A DNA stretch of 64,000 bases from Callipepla californica brunnescens. Lineage: Eukaryota; Chordata; Aves; Galliformes; Odontophoridae. The DNA is taken from contig JALIRH010000007.1 of NCBI GenBank assembly GCA_023055505.1, forward strand, positions 13,085,773 through 13,149,772. Direction: 5' to 3'. Shown piece after piece: positions 1 through 11,700 of the stretch (position 1 is the first letter of the stretch; the number at the start of each line of letters is the position of its first letter). The position numbers and the translations under genes were made by a program. The notes below the pieces were generated by a model. It worked only from the letters and a program-made list of their open reading frames with translations. It searched no databases and was not told the DNA's origin.

Positions 1-3000
1 ATTTTCATGTATGTGGGAAGCTGAGGCTGATGTAGGAAAATATGGTGTTTTGGGATGAGACAGCCTGCCTGAGCAGCAGAAGCAAGTGGGTCACGGGCAG
101 GCAGAGTTCAGTAAACAACAGCATATGTGCCTCGCAGTGCTTCTTGCTGTTCCCTCAAGCAGAGTCTGGCTAGCCAACCTTCCCAGCTCGGGAGTGAGCT
201 CTTCTGACCTTTATCAGAGCAGAAAGCTGCTGACATCGGGGACCTCAGGGCTGCGGAGGTGCCCTCCCTCGCCTGCTTCTGGCACAGCTAACAGCAGGAG
301 GTGATGGGGACAACGTGTGTCGCTATGGCTTGTACTGTGCAGGAAGATGGGAAAGGAGTGCTTTCCTCTTATCTCCTGATCTTCCTGGTGACTTTTGGAT
401 AAATATTTTATAGCCCTGACTCTCTCAGGGGAAGCCCAGCTGCCTGCTGGGCTGGGGAGGAATGAAGGTGCTGGCATCGCCAGTTCTCAGACTCCTGTCC
501 TGATTGTGAGAGGCATTTCCATAACCCTCTTGTGGATATACCACTGAAAATTCTAAGAATAATGCATAAAACTGTTCTCTGCCACCAGAAATTATAGCAT
601 GTATACATAAAAACAATTGTAATGTGCACGAGGTCATGGTGGATATGATTTCAGGAACAAACTACCAGGAGTAAGGTACATGATGGATACAATTTTTTTT
701 TCTGTAATCATGATTTTTTTTTTTTTTTCAAAAATATGTGAGCATATTCATTAGTACACATTTAGTTAAACCTGAAATGACCTTTTATGGACATATTTAG
801 GTCAACTTATGACCAGCTCATTTTTCTTAATTCATTCATGAATAAATGTAAATTTTCTAAGGCAGAAAAATGATCCTTCCGTTCTCCAAACAATAGAAGC
901 TGGGAAAATTCAGCCAAAAATTCTCACATCTAGCCTAAAAGTAGGGCATATCTTTGAGGCAGATATCTTACTCAACATTTTCAAGTGTTTTTTGTCCCTT
1001 GGTTGCTTTGACTGAGGGGGGGCTCACATTTCCATTCTGGCATTATCTATTTTCCCCCTAGATACTCTTGTGCCAAATGTGGTAAGAAATCGTTTCCCCA
1101 CTCTCTCACAGGTTTCAATCAAATCTCTGTGAGACAGGTATAAACCACTTTAATTTAACGAGTGTGTTAGCTGAAATGTAACTAATGGGTCAAAATCCTG
1201 GGTGCAGCTCATCTCCAACAAACTATATCCCTAGGCTTGCCGTACTGATATCTTTTCAGTTGGCTGGTAAAAGCCAGGAGAGCTCAGACTTATGTCCTGT
1301 GGGGATGGCAGTGCTTGATGCCCTCTGGGGCTCCGTGTCTTTGGCTGCTCCATCTGGGAGAGATTTTCACCAGAGGTTGAGGGGCACCTTGTGTCCTCCC
1401 CGGGGCCTGGGCAAGGCTCAGGCAGAAGAAGAATTGCTAAAGCTGACATACTGTAACACATTAGCTGCCTTAATTCGATTTCTGAACTGTCCTAAAGCCC
1501 CCCCAGGGAAAAGGTACATTTTTAACTATGCTATAATCTGTTGGTAGACACGTGGATTGTAATTTAATACCCATCAATTGCCTGGTGTTGCGTTCCTCAC
1601 TTGCAATTACTTAGACTGGATGAAATGTGTCAAAATGAATAATGTCCTGTCTATATGGAGATTAAAAAGTGTTAAAAACATATTTTATCTTGGCAAGGCA
1701 AGGGTTACATTTAATTTATAAAATATTTTGCTTTAACAAAGTCTGTGCACAGAGGAGACCTGTGCAGAGGAGTTCCTTGCCAATACAGTCAGAAGACCAT
1801 TTTTGGCAGCAAGAGTTAAATGTTACTATTGGAATGGTGTGAATGCTTTTTATTCATAAAAAACAGCAATGTATAAAATGAAATAAAACCTACAAGTGAA
1901 TGAATGACTGCTAAGAATAAGACCTTATGAACTGTAGCGTTTTATGGTTCAGTCCCCAACTATTTTTAATTTTCTCCATCCTGGAGATCATGTCCCCATC
2001 ACAGGGCTGGCAAGAAGTGACTGCATGTCCACACTTCAGCTGCTGCAGGCAAAGTCTTGTGGCATAACCCTGATTCTTCTTCACCCCTCGTGCGATCATG
2101 GCTGTTGGTACTGAGCACCGACACATATTCCCTTTCTGCTTGCTCTGCCGCAGGAGAGGTAACCTCTGCAAAAGGTGAAACTCACAGTTGGGTAATAGCT
2201 GCAGGAGCCACTAGAGTTCATCTGGTGAAACATTTCTTTCTTGTCTTCTAAAAAGGGTTTTCTCCTAGAGAAGGAGGATATTTTAAACTATGTATTTGCA
2301 TTATGTCCTGGAAAAAAAAAAATCACACATACACAAAAAAAAAAAAAAACAAAAAACAACAACAACACAGCAAAACAAACCTCACCAAAAATAAATATCA
2401 AAATTTAAATTTCAGAGATGGGATAATCCCTCTTTGTCTCCACCTCTACCTGGAGTCAAAAAAAAATGACCTATGCAACTTGAACACAATCAATCAACGT
2501 CATCTTTAGGTGTCATGATGAGTGGTCAGGGATCCCTCTTCTACTTTTTTATGAAAAACAGATAGGTGTGATTTAATTCATGGCTTTATATAACATTTTT
2601 CTTCAAGTGTTACTTAATGTTTCATTCTGATGTGTGATTCTCAGCTTCACTTTAGAGCACTATTATTCTGATCATTATACGTGGACTATGGCAGAAGCTT
2701 GTTTTATCCGCTGTTATTCCCTCTGATGCTCTCTGCCTCTTTCTTTCCTCCTAGCAATGTTCTGCTTTACTCCTGAAAGCCCCTCTCCAGATTCCTGAGC
2801 TTTCTTAATTTAGTTGCTATATTTCTCCTGCACTCTCGAATCCTAGTGATGTGTAGTCCTTAAAATTCAACACATGCCCTATGTAGTGTCTCCCACCTTA
2901 GGTTCTTGCTCCTCTCTTGCAGGGAATGCCCGAGGAGCAGAAGAGCACAATCTAATAAGGCAGCCTTCTTAATTCCTACTACTCTGATCCCAACCTGCTC

Positions 3001-4429
3001 ATCTCTGCCAGTGCTGAGTTGTGCTGGCTTGCGGCCTGCTGACAAGTATGCTCAGTGCAGCACAGTGCAGGGATGCACCAAGCAGCACGCCCGGGGCAGC
3101 CCAGCAGTGCTGGCAATGGCAGCGCTGCTGCAATCTTACTTTCCTCAGGCTGGGAGAAGAAATGAGGCATTAGGACACATGGTGGGAGGAAGGGGAGCTG
3201 TTTGCTCTCTGATAGATGTGATATGCTTGCAGAATATTTATAAAGCTTTATTTGGGGCTTTCTTTTGTCATTTTGGTAATAACTGAACATCTGTATATTT
3301 TTTCTTCCAATTCATATGCAGATACGCATGCAGCAGAGAGGTCTAACACAGCTAAAATCCCAGAAACTAGAGGTCTTGCAGTTTTGTCGTTTCATTCACT
3401 GCGAGCTCAAGATGTTTGTTAATGATGTCAACACTCTGACATTTTTCTCTTTCCAGAATGCCGTTTTACAATTTAACATATGAGTAGGGATGTTGCAGGC
3501 AATGAAGGGAGGGTGGAAGGAAAGATGTTTCCCACCTTAGGGGTGCGGTTTGCCCTCTGTGGGGCTGGACTTTTCACTCCTCTTCTTAAAATTAATACTC
3601 TTTTCAGATGTCTAAAAATCAAAGGGCTACTGAAGGAACTAAAGGCTATTAATTTTTCTCAGTTTTTAATTAGGTGCAGTTGCACTTTAGCCTTTTCCAG
3701 CCTGTGAGGCTTTTGACAGTTTCCTTTGCTTATCTTTTGATCTAAATGGCAAGTGTCTGGTGTCACAGCTCCCAGCTGGAACGAGAATGACTTCTGGCGG
3801 TAATCCTCGTGTCCCCAAGGACCTGCAACATTTCCATGTCATTGTCCTCATCATGAGAATGTGGTGCTGATGGTACAGATCTTCCCTTGAGCTGGCGCTG
3901 TGGCTGACACTGCTTGGCACAAGGTAAGTTATCACAGGCACTGGATGGAATCACTTTAAGAGAAAATTTCTTCTTTAATCCCATCAGCCTAAAGTGGTGA
4001 TGTCCATACTTTTCTTCAGCTGAGTCCCTCATGGTCCATAATATGGGGAGCCACCCCTACTGCTTCCTAGGCTTGTGCTCCCTATTTCCTTCCAAAGGAG
4101 GTAAATAACATCAGATGGCAGTGTATGTATGGTGAGTTCCACAAGTATGTCTGTGCCACGTGGGAGTGTGGAAAGTAAATGTTTTTATTATAACTTTTAC
4201 CTTTACTTTCAGCCTAGGTTGTCTGTTGTCATGTTCCTCCCTGCTGTCAGAGTCATGTAGACCTCTTGTCTTGCCACTCATCTCAGAAGTGCTTCCCACT
4301 TAACTAGATTTTCTCTTTACTGAACAAATACAAGTGCTCTACTTAATACCTATCTTTTCATACAGGTTATTTCTAACATATTCCAACATCATTTTCCTAG
4401 TCGAGAATAAAGATAACATTGTGCCAAAA
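1..4429. other. Unique non-coding sequence, no gene recognised
   Basis: I see no supported gene, RNA or recent repeat here. There are A- and T-rich tracts (poly-T near 690-730, poly-A with CAA repeats at about 2335-2365). The longest open frames are about 120 codons (1185-1547, plus) and 126 codons (2906-3286, plus). Neither resembles a known family, and both lie in locally GC-richer stretches where long frames are expected by chance. The minus-strand frames at 3687-4032 overlap each other in two phases, which also points to chance. Confidence 0.6.
2335..2365. repeat. A-rich low-complexity tract
   Basis: An A-rich run with CAA units, followed by more A-rich sequence. No polyadenylation signal or gene-like body lies upstream, so it does not look like the tail of a processed pseudogene. 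Confidence 0.8.
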
Positions 4430-4975
4430 CTTTTGCAGTCCCAATTTACCCAGCCATTCATGGACTTTTTGCATCAGGAGAGGCTGAGATAATCCACTGT
4501 GTTACTGTGTTTGCAATTAATTCCCCACGACTGATGGTATTTCTGGTCTGTAGTGCCACACATTTGTCAGCATTAGATTTTATCTGCCACCGTGCTTCCC
4601 ATTTGTCTTCTGATGGGATTCTTTACAGGCACTTCCAACCTCTATTATCCTCATAGCATTGTGTCAGATGCAAATATTATTGTTAATTGCTATTTGCATT
4701 ACAACAGCGATTACATCTTGCTGTTCTTTAATTCCTGATTTATTTATGGATATTTTCAGCACTGACTTAGCATAGAGGCTTTGCCAAGGTGAACACTGAC
4801 TATTTATTTGTTTTTTTGGCAGTGTCTAGTCTGTAACAGTTCTTTGCCACCTGCACAAGGACTACCCAATTTTCTTATTAGTCTATGAAGGTTTTAGCAA
4901 AGGCTTTAAATTCCCAGTACAAAGTGAGAGACTGCACTACAAGAATTGGATCTATGTAGACATGATTTGTCTCAC
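4430..4975 (-). repeat. Ancient CR1/L3-type LINE remnant
   Basis: The stretch resembles the reverse complement of old amniote CR1/L3-like LINEs. Recognisable phrases come in the expected order: TTTTATCTGCCACCGTGC near 4578, a TGTCAGATGCAAAT block near 4663, then TTTATTTATGGATATTTTCAGCACTGAC near 4740-4767 (the conserved region around the frame end in reverse orientation). Divergence is high and no open frame survives. It is clearly older than the CR1 copies elsewhere in the window. An exact family needs a RepeatMasker comparison. Confidence 0.5.
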
Positions 4976-7841
4976 TTTAGCTAGCCTAGATAATTTCATC
5001 ATATATTATTAATGGAAGTGGTTGTTAAGTTACATTTGTTCACCATCTTCTCCTTGGTACTGTAGTCCACAAAACCTCGCTGCCTTCATTAGCTATGAAA
5101 AGGGTAACAAGTGTCCATACATATCTGCACTTGCATATTATCTGAAATTACTGCTCTGGGCTAAAACCTCATGTAGACTTGCTTAGCTTTTAAGAATAAT
5201 TATAATGAATTAAGTATTATGGAACAGATTTTAAAGCACTTTTGTTTTGCGTAGAGCTTTTCTACATGAGACAGTCATATTGGTAGGACAAAAATTTAAA
5301 ATTAGTTTATTCTATGGGCACTGGGCTTCCTCCAGTCACTTCAGTTTGCCACTTGGGAAATGATTTTCAAGTGATCTGAAGAGGTTTAAAATACTCATAT
5401 TCCAGGTAGCTGTGCCCACAAGGGAGAGCTGGACCAGAAGAGCTACCAGTTACCTGGATCCATATATTTAACTATACTGACACCGAAAAAAAATAAAAAT
5501 CATGTAAGGACAAATCTTGTATTTCAAGATACAAAACCAACCAGTTGACCAACTAACAAAATAAAACACCTCGTGTCTAGGCTCGTCTTTCTAACTGGTA
5601 TTTAAAACAATCTGATAAAGAAAAAGAAAGTTTGAGAACAGAATCTCCAAATGTATTAAAAGGAGTGTTATGCCAGTAAAAACCCAACTGCATGTTCAGG
5701 TGAATATCTGTCAATTCTTATGGCAATTATAGTTTGCTGATGGACTGCAGAGAACATTTTATGGCTTTTCTACATTACTACTGCCAGTTTCTTACAACTA
5801 AGTGAATACAGTGTGATAAGACAAAAAGTATGTATTCTATATTTGACTGAGCTAATTTAGATTTCAGGTCTCCAGAAAGAGACAGAAATTCTAGATGTTG
5901 CATGTCTGGGCTGAGACCATGTGTTTCATTCAAAATTCACTGATATATTTTGAATATTTAGGGGTATTTCAGCATATTTCTGTGATATTTTCAGAAGCAG
6001 TGTGCCATGGTGAGACCATTTATACCATCTTGCCCTATAAAGATGCAGTGCTATCATAACTGTGAGCTTTCTGTACTTTGCAAAGGAAAAGCCAACAGCA
6101 AAAGTTGGGGATCTGCCTTGCAATAGCTTTCATGTTCATGAAGATGAAGGAAATTGAATTTCAGCATCTGTGAATGACTTCTCCAAAGGTACCATATTCC
6201 AGTAAAATCCACCACCCTACTTTTTTTTTTTTGTGGGATGTGTAATCACCAGTTCTATGTCCATTTAGAAGTTCTGATTTGCCTAGAAGAACAAAAAATG
6301 AATAAAGTAGGATAAAATAAAGAAAACTAACCAAAATAAAACAAAATAAAAGCACCTTTCTGAACACATTTCTGAGCGTGTCAGCTAGTGACCTTACAAG
6401 AGAAAAGCTGCTATTTGGTGATATCTATGTGCAGAGAAATGAGATAATTTTTGTCCTTTCTACTCCATTCTGCTGTTACACTACTTCACACATCTTCTGC
6501 GTCACTAATGACATACTAAATCTACAATAGTCAGGATAAAATCATCCACAAGTCTACACAACTCTGTAGGAAAAAGCTGTTTTTCCTTTTTTTTTTCTGC
6601 TTAGGAATGTATTGGGGCACTATATCCATTGGAGTAATTTAACTACTGTTTATTTGTTACAGATAGAGTGATGGATAAACACGAACCTGTGTACAGTTGC
6701 CCACTTCCTTGTCCACCTGGCTGGCATACATCTGTGACAGCGGAGAGTAATTCTGGCATTCTACTTTCTCACCTGTTAAAGTTTGGGTGAAATTTTGGGT
6801 TACAGTTAATTAAAACAATTTTGCAGAACAGCTTTTCTGACAGACAGTGCTAGTTGAAGGTTGAAGAAAGCTGGAATGTTTCACAAGGGGTGTATACATG
6901 TTTGAATATCTCATACAGTTTCACAAGGAGTTAGTAAAACATCTGGTTTTCAAACATCAATATATTCTGTTTGATATAATTTATATTATGCAAACAAGTA
7001 ATAAAGCAGAAGAAAATATGTTTATCTTTTAAGAAAAAAAATAATTAGAATGTATTTTTAAAATATTGGCTTTTTCTCCAAATTTTTTATTCTCAGAGTA
7101 TCTGGGATTTCTTTGAGCTTTGACAGTGCAGTTTCAACAAGCTGTGTTGGTAGCACTATCCAATTCTCCAACTTCTCTAGAAGTTTCTACACCTTTTGGA
7201 GAGTAAGGGAATGATAACAACTTGTAGGAATTTATCTGTACTTATATATCTTACAAACATGACATCATAACATTTTTTGCTACTTCTACTCTTGCAATGA
7301 TTATTCTAACTCAGTTTGGAAAGCTTATTTTGCGAACATATTTTTTACATCCATGAGTACCTACCTTTTCAGGAAATTGTGTCTTTCTTATCCATGAGCT
7401 CCTACCATGCTTAAATTTTAAAGTCTCTTCAAGTTGTTAAATGTGTAATACTAATACTATTTTGCACACAACATTGCAAATCAACCTTTCCAAAACATTA
7501 AAATGCACTAAAACTTGACAAGTCTTCAATCACAACTTGGCTGCAGCTTGCAAGACTGAGTGACTATACAGAAAATTCTCAAATTATAAAACTTTGCTCC
7601 AATTAAATTATATTTTACTATACAAAAAGTCTTGTAAACACACAGTTAAGAGAAAAATGAAATAGATTACATTAATTGCTTTTGAAGAAAGCACTCAAGT
7701 AAATTGAATTTATTGCAATTGTTGACACTAAGAAAAGAATTTTTACTGTGACAATTTCTTTAATGTTTCCTTGGAAGGTACTTGCAGAATATAGTGACTG
7801 CAGACATGCTTTTGTGGATGGTTTAATCCAAGTCATTGTTA
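4976..7841. other. Unique AT-rich sequence, nothing recognised
   Basis: AT-rich sequence with no supported gene. The two longest frames, at 5926-6123 and 6161-6367 (minus), are under 70 codons and show no family resemblance. The stretch at 5320-5400 may be a very old repeat, but I cannot name it. Confidence 0.6.
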
Positions 7842-8711
7842 CAAGGGCTCCTCCAAAAGTTATGCCTCCTATGTTTTTATGTATGTTGGCTGAAAACATC
7901 AAAAGCAGATACTGGTGGTATGACAGTTGAACCGTCCCACCAATATTCTGTTACTTTTTGTTGCCATGTGACAGATGGCAGCAGAGGGACAGTCTGACAA
8001 AATAGTATCTGACATAGAAGTGTGCATAAAGGTGTGGAATTGGATTCCTCTATATGGAAAAATGGCACTGTAGGGGAACTGTCAGGTCATGGCTTGAACT
8101 AGTGAATGGTTGTGGCTAGCCTAGGGTGCACAGGCAAATTGTTTGCATCTGTGCTTCTCACATGATCAGAAGGGGTGGGCCCAGGGCGGAATCTCCCTGA
8201 ATTCATATAAGGGTCAGCCACTGAAAGAAGAGCATCTCTTGTACTGAGGCTGCTTTTTATGAAGTAGTGCTATATAGCCAGGAAGCCTCTTCACCAGTTG
8301 GGTGAGTTCCATTCTTCTTACTGTGTATGACTACTGGTTTATGTGTGAATGCTTTACCTGGTATTGCCAAGAACCCGTCAGAAGTTATTTTGCTTCTTCA
8401 TAAGCTGGATAGCATCCCTTAACATTCACTGATGCTTGCTGAATGTCTATGAAGGCCAAGCAGTGGTTGTGAGTGCAGTGAAGTGATTGATGCACTTCTG
8501 TAGTGGTGACAGTAGGTTGTTTCTGCTGGTACAGATTTTTAAAAGCACAGCATGCAGACTTCTGTTCACCACTGGTGGAAATGCATAGCTAGTGGTGGTG
8601 GCTATTGAAGAACAGTGTATCATAGCTAAGAGTTAAATAGCGTGATTGTGCTCTTTGTAGCTGTTGTAACTTCCATGGGAATAAATAGGAGGTATTACTT
8701 TCAGAGCAATG
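7842..8711 (+). mobile_element. Mariner element, Galluhop/Mariner1-like, decayed and interrupted
   Basis: The left end (7842-7876, with CTCCAAAAGTTATGCCTCC) and right end (8685-8711, with TAGGAGGTATTACTTTC) form imperfect inverted terminal repeats. A TA dinucleotide sits directly outside each end (7840-7841 and 8712-8713), as expected for mariner integration. The inside resembles the shortened chicken mariner that keeps the start of the transposase frame: ATGGCAGCAGAGGGACAGTC near 7975 and ACATTCACTGATGCTTGCTG near 8422. Frameshifts and stops remove coding capacity. The element is split by an insertion at 8069-8411. A second copy lies at 26439-26989 in the opposite orientation and is uninterrupted at the matching point. 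Confidence 0.8.
8069..8411. mobile_element. LTR-like insertion (possible solo LTR) inside the mariner
   Basis: About 343 bp with no counterpart in the uninterrupted mariner copy at 26.4-27.0 kb, where ATGGCACC runs straight into CACTGACATTCA (read on the minus strand). It begins TGTAGGGGAACTG and holds a TATA-like CATATAAG at about 8204-8211, followed by GC-richer sequence and a GGGTGAGTTCC near 8300. Possible 4-bp duplicated flanks are GCAC (8065-8068) and GCAT (8412-8415), one mismatch apart. Start, TATA-like box and length suit a solo LTR of an avian endogenous retrovirus, but I see no clear AATAAA signal and the right border is uncertain. No retroviral genes are present. It could instead be an unrelated insertion. 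Confidence 0.45.
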
Positions 8712-11700
8712 TATGTATTACTGAAGTGGGAGCTATTTTCTAAATGAAGTCTATGCTGCCTGCCTATGTATGTGAAGGAACCCATAAAATCTGGATTATG
8801 TAAGCCCTAAAATACCACAGATTAATGATGCTGGAAACTAATCATCAGGTGTTATGAGCCAGTCGCTCTACAGGGACTTAAGGTGTGGACTAAGAAGAAA
8901 GAAGAAAGTCAGATCACATTATTTGTTTTGTAGGTTTTCTTCCAGCCTTATCCCAAGAGTGTACTTCATACTACTAGTGGGTATAGGCTGGTGTGTGATG
9001 AGCGTATGTGCACTGGAGTATGTGGTCAGGGCTTGCATCTGTTTCTCCTTTTAATGGCAGAACTGATTTGACAGATGCTTATGAAGGGATTTGTGTGCTT
9101 TGGTGTTGATAAATCATCTGAATTTAACCATTCATTTCTTAACTGATAATACGTGTATTACTTTTCAATAGGGGAATACTGTCGGGCAACTGAAAGGCCT
9201 TATGGAGACAACAGGTTGCTTTTATTTAGTTAATTTTATCCTTGTAATTCAATGGTTATTGTCTAACAAAACATTCCATCTCCCTGCTTCTGGTTCTCCC
9301 TTTCCTGTTCTGGAAAGCATCCTTATATAACCAACTTCTTAAGAGGCCTCTTTTTACTGCTTTATTAAGACAAAGATGCTCTTGAGTTTGCATGGTTGCG
9401 GTGAGATTCAGATTCTCACACCTCATAGAATTAGTGAAGTTGCAGTCCAGAGGAAAATAAATAAATAAAAAATGATTACCCCTCCTTTCTATTGGTGTAA
9501 CTCTGTCAGTAGCAAGGGCAACTGCCAGTGCAGCTGTTTCAGTCAAATAATCCCACTCCCAGTCTGGCCAGAGCAGGTTTGTTGATGGATGTCTGCAACA
9601 GGCACTTCTCACTGGTGCTCATCATGGAAGGCATGTAGAGAACAGCTTTCCCTCTTTCCCAGGAGAAGTGATCTTAAGTGTATTTACAGTGCTTCTCTGA
9701 GCTATGGTTTGTGCTTTTTAAATATACATAAATGAGCAGGTTAACAAAGGAAATTCCATTCTGCAGTCCTCAGCTGGAGCCCTGTCTTTAAATTCAAGGT
9801 GCTACTCTTAATACAGCAACATTTTTCTTCTTTGATTGCACCTACTGGATGTTCCTGCAGGCATATTTCTTAACGCTAGTCATTGCAATTTGCATATCTA
9901 TTTTAACTCTTTTTAAATCGTCTTTGCAACGTATGATAGAATTTATCATCCAAATGACATTCTATTTCTGGGGGGTCAGTGCTTTGTGTTTTTTGTTTGA
10001 AGTAGCACAAGAGCTACAGATAAGGGCAAGAGATGAAAAATGACTGGGTATCTTACAATCAGTATCAGAAACCTTCACGAGGAACAGCAATAGCAACAAA
10101 TTCATCCCTCTGAACTTCATAGGATATCATCAGTCGCTGCTTGCATATGTCTTTAAATACTTAAATATTCTGGTTTTGGTTGAGCAAAAACATTTAGGAA
10201 TCTCTGTTACAGTGGACTGGTAAAAGTTTGTCTAATAGATTATTATGTCCCTGACAGCAACGAGATGAAGGTACAAGAAACACATTAATGATCAATTATG
10301 GGAGTATCTGCCTTTTGGGCAGTGATTCACCATTTTTATATGCTAGGCATTTTTAGCAAAAAAGGATGCATAACTATACATGGAGATATGAAAAAGAGGA
10401 TTACTGTGTTCCCTTATGAATATTCTTTGAGCAGTCTAGTGGTTTAAATGTTGGCCACGGCCATGATTGGAACCGTCATTAAATATATGACAACTACTTG
10501 TAGATTTTCCTGGTCTTTTTTAATATATGTTTAAGGTAAACAGGCAAAGTGGAGTCGTTGCAGTACTGTTGACTCAAAATTCCTGCCCTGAATCTAGGAG
10601 GAAGCTGAAAGAATCTAGGGGGAAGCTGAAACAATCATTCTGTTCCTATATTACTTGGGATGCTGAAGAACCTCACAGAGATATGTCTTGCTCCCTTATT
10701 CATCAGCCTCACTTTGAAGAAGATTGGGTTCCTTGCTTTTAGGAATTTTTCAAGTTGAGAGGTTTCTTCTAGAACTTGATAGTATTCATTTTGAAAAATG
10801 GCCATTTATTCAAACCTTTAAAAAAAAAAAAAAAAATCCCCTAATTCTGTGCAGTTATTTTTGTGCCTTCACTTGCCATTAAGTCTTTAAAAATACCAGC
10901 TCAGGCAATACGTTTTATGTATCCCTTCTCTTGTCTTTGGACTGTGTGCGGTGAGGTCCCTGAGCAAGTTGCACGAGTATTTTACAGCAAATGTTTGTTT
11001 TAAGTGTTTCACTTTGCTTAAGTTAGAGCCTTACTATAGCTGCCAGTCATTGTGAAGAAGCAGATGCAACTCCGTAATGTTCTCTTATGGTATACTTAGT
11101 ACAAACACACAGTAATTTTTCTTAAGACTACTGTGTATTCAGTCCTCTACTTCAACATGTTAGCACTTCTGTATGTATATTCCTCTTGTGCTTTGTCACT
11201 GTTTTCTCCTTGCATTAGTGTCCTTGCTTCTTAAATGAGCAAGCTAAAATATAAGCTGGGGTGATCTCTTTGGATGTCCCCACAAGAGCAAAGAGCTGTC
11301 TTGTGTGTCTGTGGAAAGATAGCACAAAGGGTGTTCATGTATTTGTTGAATGGATAGTTAAGAACTTAAATACATAGGCTGTGTTTTGTAGTGGGAGACT
11401 CTCTATTGCTTGACTTATGATCATTCCATAATAACAACGGTTTGGTTTTGCCAGTGAAAAAATGTCTTTCTCTAGTTTTATTCTACTTTTTTGGTTGTTG
11501 TTGTAGTTGGCTTAGATTCTATTTGCAGAAGCAATAAGCAGATAATGCAGTACTCTTTTCTGATGTGTAGAAGGTTTAAGATGAGAATATAGGAGGGAAT
11601 TTTTTTTTAATGGCTTTTTTTTGTGTTACTTAGTGGAGTTTCTTGCTGAGAAATAACTAGGAGTTTTGTTGCAGTGAAAGATTTCTCACATCTGAAGTCT

